Below, one piece after another: positions 31,892-43,109 of a stretch of 64,000 bases of DNA (the stretch's first letter is position 1; each line of letters starts with the position of its first letter). The stretch comes from Gamarada debralockiae (taxonomy: Eukaryota > Ascomycota > Leotiomycetes > Helotiales > Hyphodiscaceae): the NCBI GenBank assembly GCA_002803225.1, contig NXFV01001958.1, positions 18,977-82,976 on the forward strand, given 5' to 3'. The notes beneath the pieces were generated by a model, which made no database searches, was not told the DNA's origin, and saw only the letters and a list, made by a program, of their open reading frames with translations. A program made the position numbers and the translations under genes.

Positions 31892-34226
31892 TTACCTTAC
31901 ACTTTTAGCCGCCCTTATAAACGCCTCTATCTTCGCAACGCTTTGAACACCACCATCCTCAACTCCACTGCTCACATCAACGCCGATGATCCGATCACCC
32001 AGCTCGCCAACTGCGCGAACCGCATCAGCGACATTTTCCGGATTCAAGCCCCCAGCGAGCATGACCCTAAGTCCTTGATCTTTTGTGAGACTTGCTTTGA
32101 CTTGAGCCATATCCAGCTTTTGGCCCGAACCGCCTGATGCGGAATCAAGTAGAGCCGCGGTGTGATAGCCTCTTCGTCCAAGGCCAGGTTGGCCAGGCTT
32201 AAAGCTTCGAATCACAGGGACCGGGATGAGGTTTGCCCACTCCAGGGGCTCGTCGCCGTGCAGCTGTACGATATCCAGGTCATATGCCTTCTGCAGTTCC
32301 AGAACCTCTTCCAACGGCTGATTTTGAAAGACTCCGACTAACAAGGGGCGATGGCTTGAAATATTTGAAGCCGCATTCGCAAAGAAGTCCGAGGCTTGGC
32401 TACTCACTCGATTGCTGACCACAGTCCCGGTGGTCACATTCGCCCCATGGACAACTTTTGATATCGCAATAGCGTCCTTGTAAGGAACGTGTCTGCCCCT
32501 GCCAGGGACAAGTATCATTCCGATCAAATCAGCTCCAGCTTTGGCGGCTGCCAGAGCGATTTCTGGTTTCCTCGTACCGCAGATCTTCACCAGCAGGCTC
32601 CCAGGTGCGGATTTTGCAATTGGCTCTGAGCCTCCAAGAAGTTCGCGGATAAATTTGGCTGTGTCTTTTGCACGCATGAGAGCTTCGCCAACGAGAACTG
32701 CTCCGACCCCATTTTTCTGGTATGCTTCGACATCTTTTGGTCCGGAAATGCCGCTTAGTGCGCATACAATGGTTTCCTTGGGTACCTGGTCAAGCAGCCT
32801 GCTTGTGGTTTCAAGATCTACTTCGAAGTTCGTCAAATTCCGGTTGTTCACGCCAATGACCTTCGAACCAAGTTTGACCGCTACTGACATCTCATCTGCT
32901 GTATTGACCTCGACCAGTGGTTCCATCCCAAGAGACTGCGAATACTTGTATAGTCGGGTCAACGTAGCTTCGTCCAGCATTTTAACAATGAGAAGAACCG
33001 TATCAGCGCCTGCTAGTCTGGCCTCTAGGATTTGATATTCTTCGAATATAAATTCCTTCCGTAGGACCGCGGGTCGATTTGGCATACCCTCGAGAGCTTG
33101 TCGGACGGCCCGCAAATCGTCGATACTGCCTTTGAACCATTCGGGCTCTGTCAAAACAGATATCACGCTTGCCCCAGCAAGAGCATAAGTCCTAGCTTGC
33201 GCTGGAGCGCATGTTGATAAAGAAATAATTCCCTTGGAAGGAGAAGCTCGCTTGATTTCGGCCATCAGGGACAAAGGATATGGTGATTGCCGTAGGCGTT
33301 TGGCAAATGGGACAAGGGGTGGCGCGATATCTAGGTCATACGCAGCCTGCAAATCGCTTGGACGTTGCGAAGCAATCTCTTTTTGTGCTGTAACAGCAGC
33401 TTTGCGGTGAGCAAAGATCTTGTCGAGTATGTTTTCCTTTTTGCTCCCATTTGTGCCATTCGAGACCAGCTTGGTTTTTGCCTCCCTTTGTAATCGTTCG
33501 TTCTCCGCCCAGGTTCCACCTCGCATTTGTAGGAAATTTTTGAGCATGAGCCGACCTTCCGCCGTCAAAATACTCTCCGGGTGATATTGGACGCCCTCCA
33601 CCACATATTCTGTGTGTCGAACTCCCATAATGACACCCTTGCCGCCATCCACACCCTTCGCGATCCAGGAGGACACTTCTAAGCATTTGGGCAGCGTCGG
33701 GTGGGTGCCAGCAAGGGAGTGATATCGGGTGACCGGTAGGTCTTGAGGAAGGTTGGCGTAAACTCCTTTCGAATCATGTGCCAACGGTGATGTTTTGCCG
33801 TGTAGGATCTCTCCTGCATAGCTCACGTCTCCTCCATAAAGATCTATTATACACTGCCTATTCTACCATCAGCGAGGACGCTCATTGTTACGTCCGTGTA
33901 ACTCACTGTCCCATGCAGACCCCGAACACTGGTATCTTGCCTGCAAAATGCTGAATAGCATCTCTGCTGATTCCGGAATCTGTTTTTGGGTGACCTGGGC
34001 CCGGACTGATGACCAATTGAGTAGGTTGAAGTTTTGCGAGCTCTTCTATGCTGATTTCGTCGTTCCGGAATACCGTGACTGTTGCACCTTCGAGCACAAG
34101 GTACTGGTAGATATTCCAAGAGAATGAATCGAAATTATCGATCAAGACAACATTAGAAGCGTTTGCTAAAGGTGCAACAGCTTGTGGCTGCTGGGGAGAG
34201 TAATCAATTAGATCGAGGGCGGGCAT
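31892..34226 (-). CDS. trpC: trifunctional tryptophan biosynthesis enzyme TrpC
   Basis: Complement join(31892..33857, 33907..34226), 761 residues, with a 49-bp intron. Three domains in the fungal order. (1) Glutamine amidotransferase of anthranilate synthase, residues about 24-230: [24 protein letters not shown], the nucleophile Cys104 in GVCMGQ (split by the intron), and VQYHPES. (2) Indole-3-glycerol-phosphate synthase, about 255-510: [42 protein letters not shown]. (3) Phosphoribosylanthranilate isomerase, about 520-760: [45 protein letters not shown]. All catalytic blocks look intact. Cytosolic. It is divergent from NUP188 with 294 bp between the starts. Confidence 0.98.
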
Positions 34227-34520
34227 CTTGTCTGAATAAATGTTGAGAAGATTTGAAAGATTGGAGAGCTGTCACGATGACTATGAGTCTTACATGTGGG
34301 GAATTGTATTGTAACTTTAATCCCTGCAAAAGATTATCTATCCGGTGCCGTTTTAGTCAGGTACTTCAGCGGAGTACGGCGGGCCGAGATTCCCCTTCGC
34401 GCAAAATCAGCCCGGCGCGTCAACCCAGACAAAAAGTTCAAACGACGTGAACGATTCACATATCTTCCTAAAAGAGCTCTCGGTCAGAGCTTCCATGCTG
34501 CAGGCAACTTCTTGCCCAGT

Positions 34521-37500
34521 ATGGCCCCCGTACCAGAATCCGCATATTTCCCTTCTTTGGACAAAATTCTCTACGGAGACCAGCTGTTGATGTGAGTTCA
34601 TCCCAGGTGAAACGATTTAGGTTCAAATCGTTCACTGAGAATCAACACTTCTAACTTCCGTATAGTTCCTGGAAGACCGCCTTATATGCCCTCTTAAATA
34701 TTGATGACTCTGCGAAAACACCCTCTCTCGAGCAATTCTTCTCCGACCCAGTCGTACTAGAGCTATTGGCCCATCCATTCAAGGCTTTCTGTACACCCAA
34801 CCAGCAGACCAAATCTGCTTTCGAAACGAAAACCTCCGCGATCAACGTCACACCTTCGTCGAACACACGATATGATATTAAGGAAGTCAAAGAAGATGCG
34901 CTATGGTTGAGCAAGGAAGCCAAGATCGATGAGGTCTCAGCGCTGAGAATAGTGCTTGAGGAGTGTCAGGATCGCCCATCTGTGCAGCTACTAGGACGCC
35001 TCTCAAACGAAGAGCTGGCAAGTATACAGGAAGCCGCAGGAACGAGCCAAGCTTCTACAGCTCTACTGTCACGATTTGGAGACTCAGAGGCCATACAAGA
35101 CGACTTCGATTCCCAAGAGAGCCGACGACTTCGAATACTTCGCACATATCTTTCAGAGCGCCGAAATCTTCTCCAATGCCTCAATATCCTATGCCAGAAA
35201 TCGTTCTACCCTGGGCTAGAAGGCTCCGGAAGCGGTAAAGGAAAAGATCCCGAGGTTCCTGCCTTCTGGGTTCGAGAAATTGGCAAAACCGTGGGCCAGA
35301 ATATCGGAGATCAAGACAAATGGATCGTTGAAGCTCTTTCAGCGATTGGAATTAATGTCGGAAATATTGATGGCGGGAGCGGATGGTTCGAGGCCAACGG
35401 CGGACGACAAGACATTGGTGAGTTCTTCGAGGAATGGAATATCCTTTCCTGGACCACCTGATGAGTCTCTTTGGAGATAATCTTTCAAACGAAGTGGGTG
35501 AATACTGACTCTCAGATCTTCTACAGAAACCGAATGGGTCAACAACCAAATCATGGAAATAACTCAGACGATGGAGATTATATTCCAAATCATCGATGTT
35601 CAACCCAGCCTTTGCTCATCAACGGTAGTCATTGCCTGGTTGCAGGCTATGGAACGCTACAACTTCTTTGATCAATTCCCTACAGTAAGTCGGCAATATG
35701 ATCCAGGACTTTGGGTCCCCTCAATGGCTCGACCAATCTCAGCGATTCAAAAGTAGTTGCAATGTTGGGTCCTTGCAATCACTCAAACAACCTCAGCGAA
35801 TCAAACCTAGCCTTTTGCTGACGAAGTTTGCAGGAAGATCCAATCACCGAAGCTCTGTTTTTACCCCTGAAATCGACTGTCACACTCATATCCTTGTCTA
35901 CACTAAGCCCTGGACCCTGCCTGGAATATTTGAGAACTACAGATTTCGATCCCCGGATCTCACCAGGCGCGCCCCAAGACGCACCTTACATATTGAACCT
36001 CAAAACAATCGGACACAGTAGGTAGTTCACGTAGTATTTCTTCCTAGAACCTGGCCGAATCCTTGAGGTCGACTCCCAGCTTAAGCCCTAAACAGATATC
36101 TCTAGAGCTTTTATGTCTTGATTTTAATCTTTCACCTCTATTGAGCAATTACTAACTGCGAAATTTTCACAGTCCATGACGTGTTGATGCGTGTGTCTGA
36201 GGAGATGTTTATGAATGCGGCTCCTATGGTTCTTGCATGGGCGGATATTCTTCAGACTTTAAGTATCCGAGTTGCAGAGAAAGCTGCACCATTTGATGAG
36301 GAATTTGATCGTTCAATTTCAACGAATGATCAGGTCTTCTCGGGAAAGGACGTTTACGAAGATACTGTGAAGAACATGCTGAAGGGTCCCGCGGACGAGG
36401 TTGTCGACATTATCCAGTACCTAGCATCCAGTGCTGTTGATCGTGGCCAAGTGTTCCAGAGCCTGACGGATCTTGGTCTAAGTCTAGGAGGAACGTCCAA
36501 CTCGTACTTTTCTGCCATCATCGGCGCAAGGATGCGGCTTGCCATTCTCGACCTCATACGCAGTAGCAGCGCTGTCGGATATATTCCCGAAGTTGTCGAG
36601 GCATCTTTATCAGCTATTACTGGCGGCCAAACCTATTGGGACATATCTGATGCCCAGCAGTTGCACAGGGAAAATGACCCCTTGTACCAATTTTCGATGG
36701 ATGCAGACCTAATTGAGCTATTGATAACATCGGCTATCCACAGATATCCGTATGAGTCGGCTCTGCTGAGGATCACTCGGTCACTGGCAACATGTTATGA
36801 CACCGATCGTCCGTTAATCGTTCAATGGGTTGGAACGATATCCACGTTTACTTGCATTCTGCCGGATAGGTTTACCGGATATACAACCACACACGAAGAG
36901 GAGAACAACAATTCTATTCGTCTCACGAGGCCTTTACAACTCTTTGAGGACCGGGTGAGAACGAGAGGGTTACAAGATCCATCCGCCTTGATGCGAGTAG
37001 ATGATGATTTCGTCATTCAAAGCGACACCTATGGCCGCATGATCAATGATGCCCCCAAGGTGGCATACTGGTACCATTCATATTCGGGTCTCAAATACTT
37101 CGGAAAGGTAAGGGTTATAGAATATTTCAAGCTGACTGAGCAAATACAGCATCAATCGATCAAAGGGTTGAGTGATTGCTAATTCTCTGATCTCTACAGG
37201 TTTTAGAAACGTTCTTGACAGCCGGAGACGTAGTCGACGCAACCACCGGTGGCAGCGCTGACCGCGATTCAGTTGCTGATATCATTGGAACCTTTGCGGG
37301 CCTCTTACTGGGCAGTTCGAAAGCTGCAGATAGTGCTTTGAGCTCAGGATCTGATTCGGCGGCCAACCTGAAGGATGAAGCTCGTGGCCTTTTACAAACT
37401 GCAGGCTCAGGCTTGGGCCCGAACCGCGATATCGTGACAGTGATATTCGACATCTTCGAGGAGGAACTCCAGCGACAATCAACTAGTTTTGGACCCGATG

Positions 37501-40500
37501 TCTCATTAGATGTTCTTATCAGGTGAGTGATTTGGCAGTGGTATTCCCTTTTCTGGACTGCCCGGGAGCAGATACTCAGAATCGTTCAAATAAATCGAGT
37601 ATTTACTGACTTCGTGATTTCTACAGCTGTGTGCAGTTTATCCACGCTCTGCTTCCTATTATGCCCGGTCGTGTGTGGCCTCTGGTGGGCAGAAGTGGGC
37701 TCTTGGAACTTGGCCGGGGTGGGGGTAGATTATCAAGCATCGTGGGCAGTATTGAACTGGTCACTGGCCGTTTCGATCTCCTCCTAGCTTGCACACGTTT
37801 ATTCGAAGCCCTAGTAGAAGATTTCGTGTCTAATGCGGCTCAACGAAGAGGCGGAAGCAAATCCTCAGCTCGATTTGGCAACGAAGAATCTACAAGCACT
37901 GGCGTACCTGACCAAATCCTCTCAAAAGCGCTTCTGTCATTTACCCGATACTTTGTCGATGTGCTCGAAAGCTCCTGTACGTGGAAATTTGCAGCACAGG
38001 ACGATCGTCGACGACTGAGCAAGACTCTTACCACCACATTTGACCGAATCCTTCACTATGCTTATGGCATTGACAGCCAACCCAAGCCCAGTACTGGCGC
38101 AGAATCCAAGTCAAAGGATGACATCAAAGTCAAGCTGGATGCGGACAAGAAGCCTAAGCCGAGGATTATGGGACCTTTATTGCCAGCTGCTTCACACCTT
38201 GTGGACAGCTTCTTGTCGACATCATCAGGAACCTTAAGGTTTCAGCCACTTTTGGAAGCGCTTCATGATGGCTTCTATGCCCCTCCTTCGACGACCTTCA
38301 TAAATGTATCGATCTTGTGTACGGGCCAGGTAACGGCTATTCTCTCTTTCTCAACAACCCTTCTTCGAGTCGGTATCCTACTTGAACGACCTCATTCCCA
38401 ACTCGAAAGCCAGCTCTTTAAAACTTCCCCGCTGATATCACGTCTCTACGCTGTCAATGAGGTATATCGACTTGCAGTGGTAGCTTTGTTTGAGGCATTG
38501 GTCGTCAGCGCCTCGAAAGACGTCGGCGAACCTCCATCACTACTTGGACAGCTTGGTACCCAGACGTCAAAGAACTTCCTCCTCGTGCTATCGGACCTCG
38601 ACAAACCTCTGAGCAGACAGGATTGCGTTGCATCAATTTGGCACTTCTTGGCCATGGTAGTAAGCAATCGGCAACAGTGGTTTGCCAACTATCTTCTCAC
38701 TGGCCGGTCCTCAAAGAATACGATCAAGAATAAGGGATGTGGAAAGGACTCAGCTGCACTGGACAAATGTGTCTTAAACACGGCTCTTGATGCCTTGTCT
38801 AATATCGGCGGCCTTCCTAAGCCCGAGGCCTTGGCTATGCTCGATTTTGTCGCGTTAGCCCAGAACTTCTGGCCCTGGGCGACGTACGATTCGGCCAAGC
38901 ATGCAACCTTTATCAAGTCCATATCCGAATATGTTGGAATGTTGAAGCCGATTCAACAATCTTCGAAGTTGGACGACGCAATTGACGCTTGCTATCAAAC
39001 AAAGATTGCTGCATATATTGCTGAGATATTAGCCATGCACCTATTTCACTCAAGACAGACGGGAAATAAGATCTCAGCGAAAGATATGCTTCCGAATCTG
39101 AGTTACTATACGAGATTTGCCGTTGCGGTGCCCAGCTACAATTCCTCTTTACATGGTATGTTTGGATTGCTCGCTTTCTATGTACGCTCGAAAGCCTGAG
39201 AATTCGCCCTCGACACCGTATATTTTCGGGGGTTTGAAGATCACGACAGCCGCTTGGCTCTAATCCCTCGATTCTTCTAAGCGATTACTAATTGGATGTT
39301 TTCGCAGGGAATTTAAAGCGCAACTTTGAGGTCCGATACCCAGGTTGCTCAATCCTCGATTTCGAGCGAACGATTCTGGAACAGCGCCCTCTTGGTCGCG
39401 AATATTTCTACAATATACCGATCATGAATAAGACCCTGGGCTACGACATTGCGTGGAGAAGACGGGATGGTTTTGGGACTGAAGTAGCAAATGCCAATGT
39501 CAACCTATCGCTTGTTGAAGCACAAATTGTAAGTCCCTCATCGTTAGATTTTGGGTCAGATCCGAGTCTCTATTTCAGTTGGCTTTGGGTCGCTCACTTT
39601 TTTTTGGACGATTCAAAACTTGGGTTTTAATCCTTCAATTCAAGTGAACGAATGAGAGAGTAGAGTACAAGTCTGATTTTTGGATCGCTCGCTTCTTTTG
39701 AACGATCGAAGTTCTAAGATCTCTGAATCATTCGACTGAAATAAACGACTGAAATCTACGGCCTAGCTAACAGTCATTAGGCTCTTCTCCACGGATGGAG
39801 CTTCCTAGCTATCGAGTTAAGCAGCAACTTATCAAATCAACCAGATCTCCAAAAGATTCTAGTCAAGGTGTCCACGGATTGCTTGATTTCCAACAAAAGA
39901 AGCCAAGGCCTCGAAGAGATTTTCCAACGTCTGAATCAAAGACGAGCAGAACTTGCCCTCATACTCATCCAACGATTAATCGAATCGAACACAGATAGAA
40001 AGGAGATGGAAGGATTTCTAGCCGTCGTTTGGGACACCATTCAACACTCCGAAACCTCATTCGAACGTGCACTCGTGGCAGGTGACACTGAGTACTACAG
40101 AACACTCCTCAAGCTTCTGTTCCTGTCACTTCGGGTTCACGCAGGCAACACCAGCCCGCCCAATGCGGATCCGGATTTCAGAGCCTCAACTCGATTGAGG
40201 GAGTCATCCCCGGTCATTCCGATTATCGTTGAGCTTCTCGAGAGTGTAGTTGCAAACGGTATCCGAGACTTGGCAACCTTTATCCACGACAAGCCGGCCG
40301 AAGCAAACCCCGAAGACATCGCTCTAGTTACAGGTGAGTTAATTTTTTCAATTCGGGAACCTGCGGATTTCAATCGTTCAAATTAGTTGAGCGATTTGAT
40401 TTGAATCGTTCAAATGGAGTGAGCGATTGAAAGTTTTCTCAAGAACCATGGCTTTTGACGACCAAATCTGAATCTTTCAAATTGAGTGAACGATTACTGA

Positions 40501-41338
40501 TTACTTGATTTTAGGCATCCTGCAAGCATGCCTACGTATTCCGGGCATCGGATTCTGCCACACCCAAATCGTTCACATGTTTTCAGCGAATGATTCCGCG
40601 CGTGTCGCCATGACCCTCTTCTCCTGGTCCGACAGCCTAGCTATCGATGGAGACCCCGTATATGGAGAATTGAGTATGCTGTTTCTGCTCGAATTATCCA
40701 CGATGCCTTCCATGGCGGAGCAACTGGCTATCGACGGAGTACTGGGGCATATCGGAGCAGCAAATATCACGGCATATCTGCGGCGTGGCAACGTCAGTCC
40801 TTTTGCAGACAGCGCTGGAATCCAACGTTGCTATAATATTTGGGTCCGCGGTATCTTGCCGCTGTTGCTCAATTTGCTAGACGCAGTGGGCGATTCGATC
40901 GGTACGGAAGTCGCGCTCTTCATCAACCAGTTTCCGAACCTACTTAAACAGTCCTCCGAGGCTTTCGACACGCCAGAAACCTCTCGTACGATCACCAAAG
41001 GATCGACAAAGCATGTCACTTTGAGCACGTGTTCTGAAGTCCACTCACTTTCCCTGATCATCTACATCTTGAATGGGTTCCGGCAGGCAGATGGAGGCAC
41101 AATAGACATTCCAGATATCAAATGGGAAGCTGGCAACGTATTGGAAAACGTCGAATTCTGGCTGGGTGCTCGAGCTGTTCTACGGGAGCGAGTTCTACCG
41201 ATGGGCGGCCGAGATTTGGCCTTGACGAAGCAGAAACGGCCGGACAGCGGCTTCCAGAATAGGCTAGAGGAGAAGGTAGTAGGAGAACTACTAGGCATTA
41301 GGGATGTTTTGACGGAAATGTTGACTGGAGGAGCATAA
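34521..41338 (+). CDS. NUP188: nucleoporin NUP188
   Basis: join(34521..34591, 34666..35417, 35527..35684, 35834..36017, 36173..37107, 37200..37522, 37627..39155, 39308..39528, 39781..40333, 40515..41338): ten exons, 1849 residues, phases consistent throughout. Nup188 is a large alpha-solenoid scaffold of the nuclear pore inner ring, paralogous to Nup192. Recognised from the N-terminal pattern YFPSLDKILYGDQLLISWKT, the block DALWLSKEAKIDEVSALRIV, NEELASIQEAAGTSQAS and RILRTYLSERRNLLQCLNIL, and from the family length. Later blocks such as YWYHSYSGLKYFGKV and CVQFIHALLPIMPGRVWPLV are helical and continuous across splice sites. The nine introns (74-252 bp) are longer than its neighbours' introns and most contain the AATCGTTCA-type palindromes listed separately. 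The start is the first ATG in the exon-1 frame with a family-like N-terminus. Confidence 0.93.
34607..34635 (+). repeat. palindrome in NUP188 intron 1
   Basis: GTGAAACGATTT-AGGTTC-AAATCGTTCAC: arms pair except for one extra A. The arm order is reversed relative to the other copies (TGAACGATT side first). The intron is 34592-34665. Confidence 0.8.
36126..36150 (+). repeat. palindrome in NUP188 intron 4
   Basis: AATCTTTCA-CCTCTA-TTGAGCAATT, followed at once by ACTAACTG, the likely branch site, and the acceptor at 36172. A diverged member of the family. Confidence 0.6.
37154..37177 (+). repeat. palindrome in NUP188 intron 5
   Basis: AATCGATCA-AAGGG-TTGAGTGATT, directly followed by GCTAATTC (branch site) and TCTACAG at 37199. 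Confidence 0.75.
37580..37604 (+). repeat. palindrome in NUP188 intron 6
   Basis: AATCGTTCA-AATAAA-TCGAGTATT, followed by TACTGACTTC (branch site) and TCTACAG at 37626. Confidence 0.7.
39262..39286 (+). repeat. palindrome in NUP188 intron 7
   Basis: AATCCCTCG-ATTCTTC-TAAGCGATT, followed by ACTAATTGG (branch site) and TTCGCAG at 39307. Confidence 0.65.
39588..39750 (+). repeat. four palindromes in NUP188 intron 8
   Basis: Four family members in one 252-bp intron: GGTCGCTCA...GGACGATTC (39588-39615), AATCCTTCA-ATTCAA-GTGAACGAAT (39629-39653), GATCGCTCG-CTTCTT-TTGAACGATC (39683-39706), AATCATTCG-ACTGAA-ATAAACGACT (39726-39750). This is the longest intron of the gene. Confidence 0.7.
40372..40495 (+). 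repeat. three palindromes in NUP188 intron 9
   Basis: AATCGTTCA-AATTAG-TTGAGCGATT (40372-40396), AATCGTTCA-AATGGA-GTGAGCGATT (40404-40428) and AATCTTTCA-AATTGA-GTGAACGATT (40471-40495). The last is followed by ACTGATTAC and the acceptor at 40514. The first two share identical left arms and nearly identical right arms and are the best-preserved copies in the window. Confidence 0.9.
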
Positions 41339-41543
41339 AGTAATCGTTGGGATGGAATGAGCATTTGGCGTTGGGCATGGAAGAGAAAAATCGGATGTAT
41401 GGATTCGATACGCATGGACTGGTAGATACCAATGAGATCTTTGTACAAGTACATATTTGATTCATTCATTTTCTGTGAATGGTTAGGATCCGATGTTCCT
41501 TTCCATCTTGAACCCTCTATCAGCTTTCAGACCCCACTACCCC

Positions 41544-43005
41544 CACCAGGGGTTGCACTAGCTCGTGCAACAGCCGAAAATCAGCCGGATCACCAAAATA
41601 AGGGTCAAAATGCTCTGTTTTCTACTCTACATTACCACAACTCGCTCTTAATAGGTTGCCCATTATATTTTACTAGCTTCTCACATCGGCCAGGCATCTC
41701 TGCGATGCGCGCACGAACCTGCTCCATCATAACCTTATCCCATTCCTCTTGCAACATAGCCTTCAGCTCCTCGATTGTTTGCCAAGTGCGCCGTCGAATT
41801 CTAGGCTTTATAATATTCCAAATAGCTTCAATTGGATTAAGATCAGGCGATTGAGCAGGATAGACATAAGTTTCAATCCAATTTGCGGCTTTCAACTACG
41901 TAGCTAGGCCTTCTTTCTTGTGCCTATGAGAAGAGTCATTGTCCTCTTGAAGAACCCAGGGATTTGGCCATCCTTGATCTGTAGCTCATGCCTTGTGAAT
42001 AGCCTCGATATACTATGGAAGAAGACGTTCGGTATAATACTTTTAAGTCATAGAATTACCCTTTGGTTTAAGCTCAGCCTCGTGTCCAATAGATGCCTCC
42101 CATTCAAGAATCCGTTGTTAATACTCCTCAGAAGACTCGTACTTTCGTGTCCTTGGCTTTAGAGGCCTTTTAGGCTTGATAATAGAGTCGTTTTCATCAT
42201 TATAGAACTAAAGTTTCTCGGCTTTGGCGTGCCAGTTGATCCACGCGGCGATGTGCAATTTAACCCCTGTCTTCTCTGGCCTTTGCTAAATGTTCTCGGG
42301 ATCTGTACGCGTTCCTCTTTCCCGTAGAATTAGGCCTTGAGTATAAGATAAAGGATCAATATGTGCCTCGTCTATAAAGAAGATATATTGCCAATGATCG
42401 TCCACAGTCTTGTGCCGGTGTTGATAGCTATAATTCGTCCGAGACCGTATGTTTTTGGCCGTAATTTCTTTCTTTATATATGCCTGCTTGTAACGCTGAC
42501 CTCCATTTGTATGCCTCTTAAGACCTGCTTGAAGTGCACGCTTCTTTATAGGCAAATTGTGGAATGCGATCTGGGCTTCGTACGTCTGGTCACGGACAGG
42601 GTTTCGGGACGGTGAAACAAGCATCTTATAAGTCTCTTTCGAGACTTTCTCGGGGTGATAAAGCTTCTTTAATAGCTTGCGCGTACGACGGTATGCAGAA
42701 GAGCCATGTTGCTCACGTTTTCGTAACTATCGAGAGGCTGTGCAAGGAAGGACGTTTTCAGCAGCTGCGATCGCGTTCTGGGATTCGTGCTCGTGCCGAT
42801 CATCGTAGGCTTTGAAGAATCGAGTTCTTTTGGTTGTAGTAGCTTCGCAAGGTTCAATTGGATTATCAGGAGTACTTGCGCGCCCTGCAGAGCGTGTTGT
42901 GGGAGCCATATTGAAGAATGTTGTGAGAGTGTTTATTTTATGATCTCACGATTATTTAGGTCGGCTGATTTTCGGCTGTTGCACGAGCTAGTGCAACCCC
43001 TGGTG
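41544..43005 (-). mobile_element. Tc1/mariner-like DNA transposon, decayed inside, 1462 bp
   Basis: The terminal inverted repeats 41544-41587 and 42962-43005 are 44 bp and perfectly complementary. Each begins CACCAGGGG and contains a sub-palindrome TTGCAC-N6-GTGCAA. The interior encodes a broken DDE transposase on the minus strand. The flanks are CCCC on both sides (41540-41543, 43006-43009) rather than TA, so the exact ends or the target duplication remain open. It lies between NUP188 and a 2EXR gene. Confidence 0.88.
41632..42909 (-). pseudogene. Tc1-like DDE transposase remnant
   Basis: Reads from ATG at 42909 (APTTRSAGRASTPDNPIEP) through a helix-turn-helix-like part into the catalytic domain. 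The three acidic positions are recognisable: IFFIDEAHIDP (first Asp), VLQEDNDSSH (second Asp) and AQSPDLNPIEAIWNIIKPR (Glu in NPIE). The C-terminus ends SELW at 41632. At least five in-frame stops interrupt it, for example TAG after PENI (42286), TAA after SMT, TGA after HKA and TAG before LKAANW. Most could derive from CAG, CAA or CGA by C-to-T change. Not functional. Confidence 0.85.
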
Positions 43006-43109
43006 CCCCAGCCTTGCTGCTTAATAAGCATCCATGCTGACAACCTCGACGACGTCCCTTCTTTCTCTCTTTCCCCCACAACCAGCCCTATACCAACTTC
43101 ACTCCCGTC

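Noticed and set aside
36307..40595. Palindrome-like matches in NUP188 exons (36307-36331, 36816-36839, 40567-40595)
   Set aside because: They start with GATCGTTCA or AATCGTTCA, but the right arms fit poorly and they encode ordinary in-frame residues; chance cannot be excluded, so I did not count them as family members.
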